NCBI GenBank assembly: GCA_007922225.1
Contig: ML679995.1
Location: 1,451,653-1,515,652, forward strand
Direction: 5' to 3'
Source: Emydura subglobosa
Taxonomy: Eukaryota; Chordata; Testudines; Chelidae
DNA length: 64,000 bases
In this document: in pieces, positions 12,786 through 24,574 of the stretch
Numbering within the stretch: the stretch's first letter is position 1
Layout: each line of letters starts with the position of its first letter
The notes under the pieces: model-generated
What the model saw: the letters and a program-made list of their open reading frames with translations, nothing else
Told to the model about the DNA's origin: nothing
Databases searched by the model: none
Translations under genes and position numbers: made by a program

Positions 12786-13544
12786 CTAGTTTCTGGATCA
12801 TTTCCAAAGAACTGGTTTATAGTCCAGAGCCAGGTGTTTACTCTGCCTGTGATTGGATGCCATTCTAGGAAGCAGTTGGATATTTGGGACTGTAATTTAA
12901 TCTGCTTCTGTAGCTCACCAGGATTAGGGGATAGGCTAATTTTTCATCAACACATCACTGCAGTTCAGGACACACATTAATCCCTGCAACTGAACATTTA
13001 TGTCTATCTTTGAAATGAGATGTATCTTGGTCATGCTTCAAACAACTCCCCCCAACTGGAGACAAGAACGCCACCTCACTCAGTAGGGATGATACAGCAT
13101 AAAAGTGTCATTAATGAGCAACCCCAAATTAACCACATCTAACAGGAGAAAAACACTCCCCAGTCTAGGGAGCTGATGATCACTAAGTGAAAGTGTTTCC
13201 ATGGTTAATCTAACCCCATGAAGTCAACACCAACAACTGGATACTGTGGTGTGCGCTGCCTTTTAAAAAAGATTACAGACTCCTATCCAATACAATCTGA
13301 TGCATTTAACAATCACACTTTGGACTCTGGCATCTCAGACTCTTTGCCTCGAGATCCCGTTACCAACAAAGCGATGTCTTTATTTTCTTCTGGCCACTGC
13401 TTTCCTTTCAATGCTCACATTTCAGAACAGGCTGATCTATAGACTACACTACTGGGACAGGTTACCTTTCACTCTGGAAACTGGGATTCTATGGAAGAAT
13501 GAGGCTGGTCTCAGCATTGAGTAAGGATGAAGGTTATACTTTAC

Positions 13545-13668
13545 CGTGTGGTCTGTAAGTGGTGGCAGCACTATCAGCTTCTCCATGGTATTCATTACCA
13601 CCCTCCAGAGTTCCTTCAGCACCCGCTTCAGCACCGTCTTCTCACACACCGTAGCAAAGAGAGTCAGG
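13545..13668 (-). CDS. UNC13B: UNC13B window exon 8 (124 nt), start of MHD2
   Basis: One base finishes the Asn codon of exon 7; 41 codons follow. The acceptor is TCTCCCTGCAG and the donor GTAAAGTATA. It reads [41 protein letters not shown]. This is the first helical stretch of MHD2 and the strongest family signature in the window. FATVCEK plus WRVVMNTME is what separates UNC13B from A and C. The end is LTDHT, where the family usually has LTDQT. Confidence 0.97.
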
Positions 13669-14341
13669 CTGCAGGGAGAAAGCAAGAGCTGATTAAAACA
13701 GTGCAGAACCATGTGTGCAATTTGTAGGAGAAAAAGAGTGGAAGTGTAGGTGAGATTTAATGCCTCATCTAACAAACAATTTCTGTTAACCATTATCTAG
13801 TGTTGCACAGGAAAGAGAAGCATTCCTTTTGCACACCATGCTGCTAAGGTAACATTTTCTGTTTCTTTTCCCCTCAGCTTTAGCACTAATACATTTGCAC
13901 AAAACAGGATCTTTGCGCTTAGGAGTTCAGTTACTGCTATTTAATCCCCAGATCAATAAGAAGTATTTATAGATGTTATGATAGTTTGCAGGGACCCCAA
14001 ACAGGATTAGGGCCCCACTGTGCAGGATACTTGCACATGAAATAGAAGATACACCATACCCCAAAGAACTCATGGTCTAAATAGGGAAAGACACAGCAGG
14101 TGGGTTTACATCTTCTAGTTTGACCTCCAACAAACACTCCATAGTCTCACTCAGTGATTCTGGCAACCAGCCCATCATTTCTGATTGTACTAGATCATCT
14201 CTTTCAGTGACACACCTAACCTTCAGTTTAGTAAAAAATGGAGAGTCAGGGAGACAAGGACAAAGATGATAGTAACAAGAACTCAAAGTTTTATCCATTG
14301 GCAAGGTGTAGGCATTATATAAAATGAGTGGATGAGACAGC

Positions 14342-14590
14342 GTTGTTGTAATCATGTTGGTCCCAGAACACGAGAGACAAGGTGGGGGAGGTAGTATCTT
14401 GTACTGGATCAACTTTTATTGGTGTATGGGACGAGTTTTCAAACTTCAAGGAGCTTTTCAGCTCTGGAAAAGAAAACCAGAGTGTCACAGCTAAATACAA
14501 TGTGGGGACAGACCTTTAAACATAAGGAGTTCACGCATGTTGTAGGATCACTCCTGTCCTGTAACTTGGTCTTCAAGAGGTGGGTGAAGA
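14342..14590 (+). repeat. Dispersed 'ttggtcc...aataaaagatatta' repeat, copy 1
   Basis: It starts GTTGTTGTAATCATGTTGGT, passes through 'gtagtatcttgtactggatcaacttttattgg', then 'gagcttttcagctctgg' and 'agtgtcacagctaaatacaa'. The same block appears reversed at 18938-19102, and its first part at 20240-20337. I do not know its class; an old DNA transposon is likely. Confidence 0.75.
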
Positions 14591-14609
14591 TGTGTATACC
14601 ACTCAGGTG

Positions 14610-14760
14610 TGCACGCACGCAGCACACCAAAGGCAGAGAACTTTGCCTAGCAGTACCTGTAGAGATGGTGCTCATGCCCTGTGGCCCTAGCCCCTCCCCT
14701 GGCTATCTGAGAGTAATGCCACTGCACCCTCCTCAGATCCTTCACACCGAGATCCAAAGC
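14610..14760 (-). repeat. DIRS-like 3' terminal repeat remnant, copy A
   Basis: On the minus strand, 'gcatgagcaccatctctacaggtactgctaggcaaagttctctgcctttggtgtgctgcgtgcgtgcacac' aligns with the reverse complement of the terminal unit at 56390-56590 ('ggataccactaagggaaaaatctctggcaccagtgcatgcagcgtgcacac'). This gives the inverted relation expected of DIRS left and right ends, though across two different copies. Confidence 0.6.
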
Positions 14761-15469
14761 TGCAGACTCTGTTTAAATAGAAACTGCAGAACAGTCATCC
14801 CAAAATTTGCATCTGGTAATAGCAGAACATCTAGCAAAAATGTGTACAGAAGATCATGTACCAAGCCGACAAGGGTCCACTATTGAGACATCACTCAGAA
14901 ATATGATCAGTGTTGCTTGTGCTCTTGTCTAATGGGCCATAATGTCTGTGGGCACATAGTCTGAGCTACCTCTGTGGATCAGATAAACGGTCAGTCAGCC
15001 TCCTCACAGACGATCTTCCAAGTGGATGACTTTCTGTATTACCACAGCTTATAAGGTAGATGTTACACTATTACCCAAACTGCTTCCGAGCATTGTCCTT
15101 CCTCCTCTTTAGCCATGTAGGTGTAGACTGCCCAGTGCTGGAAGAACAACCTGGCCAGGTACTGGGTCAGCAGGAGGGGGAGAGATTTGGAAGGTTGAGC
15201 TAACAGACTGAAAAGGCCAGACAACAAACATTGCCTCACTATGCCAGTGCAATAAAAATCAGCTTAGTATGATCCAACTTGAGTTTGAGAATAACCTGAA
15301 GAATCAGAGAGAGATGGAGAAAAGCAAACAGGTCTGTTCCCCACTTCAGATGGAAAGCATCAGTCAGGGACCCAGGACTGAGCCCCACTTGGGAACAACA
15401 CTGACAAGATTTCTTGTTGCCCTTCATTATAAGAACATAGATGGAAGGAATGCTCCGTTCTCTGAAAAT

Positions 15470-15910
15470 GGACCTCACTATGCTGCTCTTCAGGTACCAC
15501 TTGTGGTTGACTGAGAAAGACCTGCTGAGATGATCAGCCAGCTAATTTTGAGAGCTCGGGAAATATGCTGCGGTGGGCATGTGATATCTTCCTGAAGAAG
15601 CCAGCTGGAGTGGGCTTATCCCTGCTTGTTCATATAATACACTGCGGTGATATTGTTTGCAAGTATGTGAACTGCTGCTTTCCAGATCTGATCTCAAAAG
15701 GCCTAACATACATTGTATATTGCCCAAAGCTCCAGCATGTCAATATTTCTGGTCTGACCACAAACCTTGAATCTTTCATTTCCTTAGATGTGCTCCCCAA
15801 CCTATTATGGAGGCATTGGTGACTATTGTTCCGGTTGGTGGAGGATGGGCGAACTGAACCCTTTGGCACATATTGTTCTGTCCAACAATCTCTGGGCTAC
15901 TCAGGTAAGT
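15470..15910 (-). pseudogene. DIRS-like RNase H remnant, copy A
   Basis: After the RT the minus strand reads VTNASIIGWG near 15830, NNITAVYYMNKQG near 15660-15620, and LADHLSRSFSVNHKWYLK, after a frame change, near 15545-15490. These correspond to the T.DAS..GWG, DN.TAV.Y.NKQGG and AD.LSR boxes of DIRS RNase H. The frame is broken several times. Confidence 0.75.
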
Positions 15911-15929
15911 CTTTCCAATGAGCATCAAC

Positions 15930-16910
15930 TAGAGTGATAAACCAACCTCAACCATGACAGAAGAAGGCAAAGATTCAATCTCGCATGCTGCACCTGTGTG
16001 TGGCCATATGGCCCAGTAGTCTCAGGCATACATGGACTGCAAGCAACAGATGTGACTGGAGGTCCAGACAAAGGTGCCGAATTGTCTGAAATCATTCAAC
16101 TGGGAGAAAGGCCCTTGAATTCATAGAGTATAACAGAGCCCCAATGAACTTGATTTTTGTTTCTTCTTTGTTCCAAATCAACCCTTGGCAATCAAAAAGG
16201 TCCAGCATGAACTGGACATGATTAAGGACTTGTTCCTCGGATCTGCTGCTGAATAGCCAATTGTCCAAGTATGGAAAGACATGAATTCACCTCCTTCTGA
16301 GGTAGATAGCTACCACTATTATGCATTTACTAAAGATGTGTGGAGCTGATAACAGGCCAAAGGGGAAAAGCCTGTACGGGTAATGTTGGCCATCAACTAA
16401 GAATCTCAGGAACTTCTGGTGGCCTGGGAAAACTGCTACGTGGAAATAAGCACCCTGAAGATCGAGAGCAGCAAACCACTTGTGTTTCAAGGCAGGAAGA
16501 ATAGCAGTTAAGGTAATCATGTGGAATTTCATATAATTGATGAACCTGTTGAGACCATGGAGACCAAGGATAGGTCTCACTCCTCCCTAGGACATGGTGA
16601 TCAGGAAATACTGGAAGTAAAACCCTTTCCTGTGATGATAATGAGGAACCTCCTCCACAGATGCCAGAGGACAAAGAGTTTGCATCTGCTGAAAAGGCAG
16701 TCAGTCATGAGAGGGATCCCTGAAAAAGGATGGGGTAGGAGGATGGGAGAGGAACTGTATAGCATAACCCAATACCACAGTGCATAGGACCCATCTGTCC
16801 ATCATTAATTCCCAAGCACTCCAGATGCGAGACGGCCTGTCTATGAACTGCCTTCTCAAAGGTGGAGGTGGACGAGCTGGCTGGCTGAAGTAGATCCAGA
16901 AGACCTCCAC
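15930..16910 (-). pseudogene. DIRS-like reverse transcriptase remnant, copy A
   Basis: The blocks, in order, are WELMMDRWVLCTVVLGYAIQ near 16850-16780, then FAALDLQGAYFHVAVFPGHQ, FLRFLVDGQHYPYRLFPFGL and LSAPHIFSKC from 16580 down to 16330. After a frame change near 16290 come FPYLDNWLFSSRSEEQV and IKFIGALLYS. The catalytic Y-x-D-D box reads YLDN. LDL.GAYFH and the PFGL.SAP box are typical of DIRS-type RT rather than CR1. Confidence 0.85.
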
Positions 16911-17006
16911 CTGTGGGACTTACTCCCCTTTCTCAAAGGTGGAGGTGGACGAGCTGGCTGGCTGAAGTAGATCCAGAAGACCTCCACCTGTGGGACTTAC
17001 TCCCCT
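16853..17006. repeat. Perfect 77-bp tandem duplication inside copy A
   Basis: Unit 16853-16929 is repeated without a mismatch as 16930-17006, with four further identical bases. The unit begins TTCTCAAAGGTGGAGGTGGA. It lies at the gag-pol junction of DIRS-like copy A. Perfect identity inside a badly decayed element means the duplication is much younger than the element. Confidence 0.95.
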
Positions 17007-18600
17007 TTCTGGGGTAGTCTTGGTTCCTCAATTGGTATGGTGCCTGTCTAAAATACCGCTGGGTGGTATTGCTGCTGTTCTTGCTGACCTTCAGAATGAT
17101 GCCTTTTTTTGGCTGGAGTATAAATCCCCAAAGAGCGCAGGGATGCTCACAATTCCTTTAACAAATGCAACTTCTCATCTGTCTTATCAGAAAATAAAAA
17201 TCGACTGTCAGAGGGCAGGTCTGCCACACTCCGTGGGATGTCTGCACTATTTCAGAATTCTGTGACTGTGATGCTCTTCTCCCTGTAATTGCTGACACTA
17301 ACTGGCACTAGACATTGCTGTTGTAGTTGCCAACTTCAAAAACGCCTTAGCATCAGATCACCTTCTGCGATAAATGGCTTCAACTTCTCCCTGGAGGATT
17401 CAGACAATTTGTCCATGAATTTGGCTATAAAGTTCCAGTTCACAAAATTATATTTTGACAGCAGCATTTGCCGGTTTGCAATGCACATCTGTAAGGAGGA
17501 AAACAATGTATTTTTCTGCCCATGAAATCTAACCTCTTTGGTTCCTTATCCTTGAGTGTAGATCTGTACCTTCTTTGTCATGACCTCTCATTGGCTGTAG
17601 TCCTGAGAACTGAACTGGAAGCACGATGTGAATTGAAACACACAAACCCCATGCACAGAAACATAGCTTTTGTCTATATGCTTTCCCATAGGTGTCAAAG
17701 AAGCTTGGGTGTTCCACAAAGCCTTGGAGGGTTCTAATAGTGCCTCATTAATAAGAAGAGCTACTCTCCCTGGGTTGAAGACTGAAGGATGTTCACCAAT
17801 TTGTGCATGTTTTCTTGCATAATCTCAGTCTGTATAGCCAACGCGTGAATCAATTCAGGTTCAGAGCTCCAAATGTCCTTAAAAATCTTCAGGGCCAAGG
17901 GAGGAAGACTCCGGCACTGTAGAGTCATCCAGTGATGAGGATGAAAGAACCTCCGGCTGCCATTCTGACTTGTATATGCGGCTCAGTGTACACCTGCTCC
18001 AAGGGAGATGCCTCCATCTGAGTTTGCAATGTGGGTGGCCGAGGAGTTCATCTTACCTTTCCCAGGAATGGATGGAGGATTGGGATTTACAGAACAAGGA
18101 ACCACCCATGGATTCCATGGAGGTTGCTGATGATAGGGGCATGGCATCAGGGGCTAAGAACCCTTGTCTCTACTGAGGGAACAGTACAGATCCCAGTATT
18201 TATCCAGAGCAGAAGAAGGTCTCAACCAACTTCTAGATCAGCGTCTCAAGAACAAAGGTGAGGGGGATGACCACCCCAGGCTTAATGCTGACGGACCCTC
18301 AAAGTTGTCCAGAAGCAAGGGGAAGCAACCCCTGAAGGAGCAAGCAAACGTCCAGCCTTGTCCAAGGTCCAATAAGTTAATTGCATCGGCATCAAAGTGG
18401 GTACCGAAGTCAGTGCCCTGAAGACTGCCAGGAATATTGCACTCCCACTCCATGCCACTGATGGTGAAGACAGCTGCAGTGACCATGAACCTTTCAGTAT
18501 CGAAGACGAGGCCAACCTTGACTGTGCACTCAGCGTTAGGGTGCCAAGGACAGTGTTGGCACTTGGGGCACATTTTCAGCCAGCCCAGATGGTGCTGCCT
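16950..18600 (-). pseudogene. DIRS-like gag remnant, copy A
   Basis: Recognisable blocks in gag order are KDKEPKRLDFMGRKIH near 17560-17500, matching SAANERDRQ...KKLDLFGRNVYS of copy B, then a FYF..RQMR.C.C.RNCEHPCALWGF block near 17200-17100, and RYFRQAPYQLRNQDYPRKG near 17060-17000. Several stops and frame changes interrupt it. The upstream third (18600-17900) is weakly recognisable. Confidence 0.65.
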
Positions 18601-18937
18601 GTACCGAAGAAATCCTGGCAGGTGGCTACTCCTAAAGAATCGGGGAATCAGGAAGAGAGAGCGAGGGGGAAGGGAAGGGAGGGGCAGGGCAAAGCAGGTC
18701 TGTTGCTGCCTGATACGCCAATGGCGTGGAAATTGTCAGTGCTGATGCCATTGGTATTGGACTCAATGGGCAATGCACAGACAGCACCAGAATCAGCGGT
18801 TCAGTCTTGGATTGTTGCTGGGGCCTCAGCACCAGAGAGTAGGTAGAAGGCCCAGCTCCCTCATGCCCTGAAAAATCATGGCCCATTACAACAACTTGTA
18901 ACACAGTCTACTAACACTCCATTGTCCTTCAACTGCA

Positions 18938-19102
18938 GAGGGGTAGTAATTGCCCACTTTGTTTTACATGGTCTCCTACGAAGTGTGAACCCCTTATGCT
19001 TAATCTGTCCCACCTTGTATTTAGCTTTCCTCCAGCCCTGAAGAAGAGCTCTGTGAAGCTTGCAAAGAAGTTGGTCCAATAAAGGATATTATCTCACCCA
19101 CC
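18938..19102 (-). repeat. Dispersed 'ttggtcc...aataaaagatatta' repeat, copy 2
   Basis: This is the reverse-oriented partner of 14342-14590. Shared words on the minus strand are 'gtgagataatatcctttattggaccaac', 'agagctcttcttcag', 'gctaaatacaaggtgggacag' and 'gcataaggggttcac'. Together the two copies bracket DIRS-like copy A. Confidence 0.75.
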
Positions 19103-19326
19103 CTGAATAACAGATATGAAGGAATTACTGACAGGCCACCTGCTCCGCCACTCATGGTAAAGGGGGGTCTTAAGAACGGATTTGAAGGAGATCAGAGTAG
19201 CAGCTCCTGGATTACTCTGATAGAGAAGACATCTCTAGGGAGTTATCCAGAAGGCTGTTGAAACTCCCCCCAATCTGTTAAAGACAGTATGGCAGTATGG
19301 ATACAGAATTGAGCTCTTCTTCTTAC

Positions 19327-19479
19327 TTTCCATCCAGGAAATCCATTAATGGCCTCAGGACATTGTCTGCATCTTGTGCTACTGTGTTCCTGGCATTTGC
19401 AGGGATATTTCCTGTCCCTTTCACTTGACAGAGTATATCTGACATCTGCTTGACGCATTCGTCTATACGGCTCTGAAAG
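19327..19479 (-). CDS. UNC13B: UNC13B window exon 7 (153 nt)
   Basis: The acceptor is TTGTCTGTCTAG and the donor GTAAGAAG. After the split Ser the exon reads [40 protein letters not shown] and [10 protein letters not shown], ending with AA of a split Asn codon. It links MHD1 to MHD2. The GTGN...[18 protein letters not shown] wording is UNC13B-like, where UNC13A has QPIMDLLDSN. The segment between GTGN and AQDAD is the expected variable loop. Confidence 0.96.
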
Positions 19480-20239
19480 CTAGACAGACAAGAGAGAAGC
19501 AAGGTTATTATATATCACCAGTTGCACATGAAAACGTAACATGTACTCAACTAGGCACTACTCCTGACTCCATCCAAGACTTTCCCTATTGCTTCCTTTT
19601 CAATGTTTGTTAAAAAGGACACGCTATCAAGGTAATCTGCTGTGTAGAATATCAGTAGTGACACTAGCATCCCTACACATGGTCTTGTCACGTTGGAAAA
19701 AAAAAAGCCCTTTCTTTTTGCAAGTTTAAAAGCATACTGTTCTGTGTCTGGTATACAGTCTGTGATTTCACAAAGAGGAGTTACAGTCTGTGAGGAGCAG
19801 AGTAACTGGGGCTCAACCGCAATGCACTGCCAACACATACATGTAGCTTCCTGCCAGGCCTCACAGTAGACCGTTGATCAAATCACAGGTGCTCAATGGC
19901 AGACACCTGCTGACTGAAACAAGTCCCAGTGCCACAGAGCCCAGGTATACATAAGTGTCGAGACTAATTGGGTCGTGGTTATCAAGTGAGCAAAGTCTTT
20001 CTCTCTGTTGAAGTGACATGCAACCTGTTAGGCAAGTTCAATTGTCTGGACAGACAGGTAGAGATCCAGCCACATTCATTAGGGAAAGTAACTTGTCACA
20101 CCCACTATCAGTAGAGCGTAACCAGCATAGTTACTGCACAGACAGTCAGGAAGAAAATGTAGTGGTTTAATGCAGCAGAGCCTTCAACACATGAACTGCG
20201 AATAAAGGGAAATACCTCAACATTTAAGTTTGCAATATT

Positions 20240-20337
20240 GTTGTAGCCATGTTGGTCCCAAGGCATTAGAGACACAAGGTGGGTGAGGTCATATCTTTTA
20301 TTGAAGAAGTTGGTCCAATAAAAGATATTACCTCACC
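20240..20337. repeat. Dispersed repeat copy 3, with a compact palindrome
   Basis: It starts TTGTAGCCATGTTGGTCCCA like copy 1. It then forms two 22-nt arms, 20282-20303 and 20316-20337, that are reverse complements with one mismatch, separated by 12 nt. The arms are the 'ggtgaggtaatatcttttattg' end of the family in both orientations. Confidence 0.85.
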
Positions 20338-20943
20338 TTTCGTGACATTTAAGGTGACTGTTAGTGACAAAACATCGCAAGTGGGGCATTCAATTAGCTA
20401 TTGTTTGTGTAGGGCCTTGAACATGTAAAAAGTGCTAGGGCTTGTGGCCAAGGTTTAAACTCCACCGCCACCAAAACAACCAAACATGGGGGTCTAAAGC
20501 TGGCTCTGAAAGCTCTATTTGGACACCTACAGAAGGGGCCTGATTTCCTAGAGTGTTGAGTAGGCAGGACACTCGTAGCATGAGTGGACCCCTCTCCTTT
20601 CAATACATGCACCCTCTGCTTCTGCTACTCACTCTGCTCTGTGCCCTCTGACTTTTCCACCCACACCCTCCCACTGTCTCCTTCCCTCACCATGGAGCAG
20701 CCTCCCACCAGTGCCTCAAAACCTCCTCTTCCATCCTACTGACTTCTAACATCCTCCACCACGGAAGCCACCCCAGATGCAGGCTCCTTTCTTTCTATTC
20801 TGCCTCTGTTCTCACTGTCACCTTTCTGGCACCGCTGAGGTGCTCCAGAGGTTAGGAAAACCAGCGTGGGACTCAAACTGAGTGCAGGCATGCAGTACCG
20901 CAGCAGCCAACTGCGGACACACAGGCAGCTCGATCAGATTGCA

Positions 20944-21285
20944 TGTTCAGAGTGGTGGGTCTCACCCACATGCTCAGGGTCTAACTGATCGCCATGTTTG
21001 GTGTTGGGAAGGAATGTTCCCCAGGGTCAGATTGGCAGAGACCCTGGGGATTTTTTGCCTTCCTTTGGAGCCTGGGGCACGGGTCTCTTGCAGGTTTAAA
21101 CTAGAGTCAATGGTGGATTCGCTGTAACCTGACGTCTTTAAATCATGATTTGCAGATGTCAGTAACTCAGCCAGAGGCTATGGGTCTGTTACAGGAGTGG
21201 GTGGGGGAGGTTCTGTGACTGCAATGTGCAGGAAGTAAAACTAGATGATCTTGATGGTCCCTTCTGAGCCTAAAGTCTCTAAGTA
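20944..21285 (+). mobile_element. CR1-type LINE 3' UTR fragment
   Basis: The wording 'cccacatgctcagggtctaactgatcgcc', 'ggtcagattggcagagaccctgggga', 'ttaaatcatgatttg' and 'actagatgatcttgatggtcccttctgagcctaaagtct' is a CR1-subfamily 3' UTR and end. It shares its phrases with the older 6255-7215 copy. No coding part is kept. Confidence 0.85.
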
Positions 21286-23527
21286 GCCTCATGTTGCAGG
21301 GCACAGTGCTTGGAAGGGGATGGGGTGGGCTGTATATAAACGAGAAATTATCAGCTTTTCCAGCAGCAGCTGCTTCCTTTAGCCCCAGTGGGCTGGACTC
21401 TCTGTTCCAGAACCTCTCCTCCAGCTGGCGTGAGGAAGCAGGGGTTCCAAACTCATGGGAAAACTCCAGCTTCCACAAAAATGACCATGAAGCTGCGTCA
21501 AGTCACCAAAACCCAACAATTCCTGGTTTGCAGGGTCACATAACTATGTTAGGGAGAAACATTAAGTGTTGGCAGCTACATCTTACTCCGTGCATAAAGT
21601 CCTGTGTAACTGGGCAGCCCAGCATAAACCAGTCAGAGTGAGCTACAGATGTCAGTCTCAGAGGCACCAGCAGGCAGGACTCCAACATTCCCTGATCCAC
21701 ATGCAGTCTCTTCTCTCCCCCAAGTCTTCCAAGAACAAACAGCATCTAACCTGCAGTTAGGTGTAAACCTTGCTATGGTTCCTTTGAGCTATAAACCCAA
21801 AAGTATTTATGATGTGTGAAAAGCTGATGTGGGGTGTTACACTAAGCAGGCTGGCAAGGCAGCACTAGTGTTTCAACACTCTGTTGACTCTATTGAGATG
21901 TGAACATCCGACTGAGGTGTGCTTGGAATACATTTACTATGTTTGGGATGTGTGGAACGGGATTAAAGGCGTTCTAAGGATAGAACACTCCAGGCCAGAA
22001 CACAGAAGGGACTGCCAACTTGCTGAGACACACCACGGTAGACTCGGATTTATTGATTTCATTTCATTTTTTCTATTTCCGCTTTGCAAGTGGCTCCATA
22101 CCAATCTTAGATACATCTGAAGCAAGCTTTATTAATGTATAAGGTGCCTATCTTTTTAGCATCTGAGCTGACAAGGGGGCAGGCGGCTCTCCATCTTGCT
22201 CTACATTATTCGTGGAGGTAACTTTCTCTGGGTTATTCATGGATGTTACTTTTGAACAACACATGCTGTGGCATTTTGCCCTCTCCCTCCCCCCCGCCCG
22301 GTTCTTTGGGGAATGGTACAGCAAAGTGGTGGTCTGAACATAGCCTGGGGAGTGCTCGTCTTGCCCTCCTTTCGGAGAGTGCGCCACAGTCAAGGGCCTG
22401 CTGCTGAAAAAGCTCATCTCTTGCCCCTTGAATTTATACCTAGGCTCCCAAAGACAATGTGCTGGATTATCCTAGCTGCCATGGATGGCCAACCTCTGGC
22501 ACGGGGGTGGCACTGTTGTTTGCTATGCAGTGTTGGAAGCCTAGGTCCCGTCCAGAAGCCAGTGCGAGGGTGGGAAGAGGTGGGTGTTTGACCATGCCTT
22601 GAGGGTGCATCACTCTCCCAGTATCCCTCCTTGCGCTGAAGACTATATTCAGTCAGTGAGGAATGCACTAAATATGGCTCTTTGACCAAATAGGCTCCAT
22701 TATGATGTTATGCTCTGTTATGGCGCTTCCTCAGGATATAGATCGCAGGGAATTTAGGAGATGAACTGTCCCCAGCCACTGCAGCTATCCCTCAAACATG
22801 AAAGAAGTTAAGATCTGATATGTAAGTGGTGCAGAGGACCTCAGGAGTTGCCATTTGTACAGACGCTTTCTATGATAGGGAGGACATCTGTCCTACCTCT
22901 CAGTGACATCCTTCGCAGAAGATCCTGCTTGCACAGGAAGCTGCCCTTCCACTTTTAGTTTGATACCATCACTTCTGAATAAATGAAGTGGCTGAACCCT
23001 GTTGACTGGTTAATATCTCTCTCTCTCTGGCACATGTCTGTGAAACACTCCCTGATGTGTGTGCTGATACTGAATAATCTCTTTCAATTACATTTTCAAA
23101 TGCCAAGATTCCACCCTCATTGTCTTGTAACATTGGCACTGCAAAGACAGTGTCAGATAACTATACTAACCCACTCACTCTCCCTCTATCTAATTAGGAA
23201 TGTCATTGACTCATTTTCGTGTGTTCGTATCTCCCCATCTCCTGTTGCCACCATCCTTTATTAGCAATGGGAGCTACGCACTTAGTTCCCAGTTCAATGT
23301 ACTGAAAATGCAGCTGTATGTCAACAAGTCCCATAAAATACTACACATTTATGGGTGGGAAGGAGAGCAGTCAGGGTGAGTTTTTATTCCCATCATCCAT
23401 GTAGAATCTACACTACTGTATGTGCCTGCATTCATCTTTTGACAGGGCACAGATGAGATGAACAGATCTTATTGTGGGGAATAGTTATTTTCAAAAATCA
23501 ACAGACTGGATCAGTTTGGGGACTTTC

Positions 23528-23715
23528 TATCTAGGAACATAGGACTGTACAGACCTCCTGGATCAAGCCACCCCATCCTATAATCCCATTCATAAATTTA
23601 TCTAGCTCCACTTAAAAATAGTTAGGTTGTTTCCCCCACTACTCCTCCAGAACCTACCTCCTCTGATGGTTAGAAGGCTTTTTCTAATCTGCAGCCTAAA
23701 TTTATTGATGGCCAC
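23528..23715 (-). mobile_element. Old CR1-like LINE fragment
   Basis: On the plus strand 'atctagctccacttaaaaatagttaggttgtttcccccact...tctgatggttagaaggctttttctaatctgcagcc' is the reverse complement of the CR1 3' coding tail (compare 'aggtttctaaccatcagaggagtg' at 6463-6486). It is strongly diverged. Confidence 0.65.
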
Positions 23716-24485
23716 TTTATACTCAATCCATGCCTCCATACAGAGACCAGAACATCCGGAAAAGGTGAAGACAGAGCATTTAGGCTTCCAGTCTTGCGTA
23801 AGCTGCACCTTTTGTGCTCACTGTAGAGCGGTGATAGGTGAGGCACATTCTTTGCCACAGTAAAACTGTCTCTCTGATTTTGAAATAAAGCATTTAATTG
23901 CAACTAGCAACAATTCTGGTGCTTGTGCCAACAGAGACTGGCCAGCCTGTAAAAAAGTGACAACCTTCGCAACACCAGAGTACTGAGTCCTAGTGTCAAT
24001 CACAAACTCAGCCAATTTCCTTCCTATTTCAATACTCATTTAACAATCAGAAAGCACTGAGCTGTTTCATCCTTAACAACAGAATGTTTGCATGTAAACA
24101 GGAGTATCTCTTTGAATGTGAAACTGGAAACTGTTTTCAGACAATGAAGAGCAGGGCTCATTCCTCCCAGAGACACGAGTGCTATTAGCAGCAGCAGCAA
24201 TATAAGTAATCCAAATACATTTCAGAGTTCAGAGATTCTCATGTTAGATCCTAGGCAGAGCAATGAACACAACAGCTGTCATTTTCTGAAAGTTTCTCAG
24301 ATTTTCATATGATCTCAGCACATGAAGAATTAAACAAATTCAGGGCCATGAATTTGTTTTAAAACAGAAAAACACTGTGCAATTGCCATGTGTTTTACTT
24401 TTCTCTCTCTCAACCTCATGAGAGATGCAGTTGAAGCTGAAAGAAAGGAATATTTCCATGGCTATAGAAGCTAGATGTAACTCAC

Positions 24486-24574
24486 CTGTTACCAAACACA
24501 ACACTAAGTTCATCCAAAACATTGTTCAGTTTCACTTGGAGCTCTTTGAGATTGTCACTTGCTTCTGGGTCCAG
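24486..24574 (-). CDS. UNC13B: UNC13B window exon 6 (89 nt)
   Basis: Twenty-nine codons plus two bases (AG) that open a Ser codon. The acceptor is TTCCTTCACAG and the donor GTGAGTTAC. It reads [16 protein letters not shown] and [13 protein letters not shown]. This is the late MHD1 helix, [15 protein letters not shown]. The split Ser codon is completed by C at the start of exon 7. It is separated from exon 5 by almost 8 kb of mostly unique intron. Confidence 0.95.

Larger units (their letters stand above)
4599..13544 (-). other. UNC13B intron between exons 8 and 9 (8.9 kb)
   Basis: Repeats occupy 6255-7215, 8934-10096, 11087-11259 and 12733-12785. The intervening stretches 4.6-6.25, 7.2-8.9, 10.1-11.1, 11.3-12.7 and 12.8-13.5 kb contain no recognisable gene, RNA or repeat. 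They read as ordinary AT-leaning intron. Confidence 0.7.
14600..18890 (-). mobile_element. DIRS-like retrotransposon, copy A (degenerate)
   Basis: On the minus strand the order is gag (about 18600-16950), RT (about 16900-16000), RNase H (about 15900-15480), then a terminal-repeat remnant (about 14610-14760). DIRS elements copy through an RT/RNase H and integrate as circles with a tyrosine recombinase. No recombinase block was recognised here: the 0.7 kb after RNase H has no frame I could match. The 5' terminal repeat is absent. Many stops and frameshifts make it non-functional. All of it lies in UNC13B sense orientation. Confidence 0.8.
13669..19326 (-). other. UNC13B intron between exons 7 and 8 (5.7 kb)
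   Basis: The intron is almost filled by DIRS-like copy A (about 14600-18890) and two repeats that bracket it (14342-14590 plus, 18938-19102 minus). Bases 13669-14340 and 19103-19326 show nothing recognisable. Confidence 0.7.
19480..24485 (-). other. UNC13B intron between exons 6 and 7 (5.0 kb)
   Basis: It holds a short palindrome repeat (20240-20337), a CR1-type 3' UTR (20944-21285) and an old CR1 fragment (23528-23715). The remainder, including 21.3-23.5 and 23.7-24.4 kb, contains no gene, RNA or repeat that I recognise. Confidence 0.7.

Noticed and set aside
14419..14886. 155-codon plus-strand open frame
   Set aside because: It runs across a dispersed repeat and the antisense of a DIRS terminal-repeat remnant, so it is a shadow.
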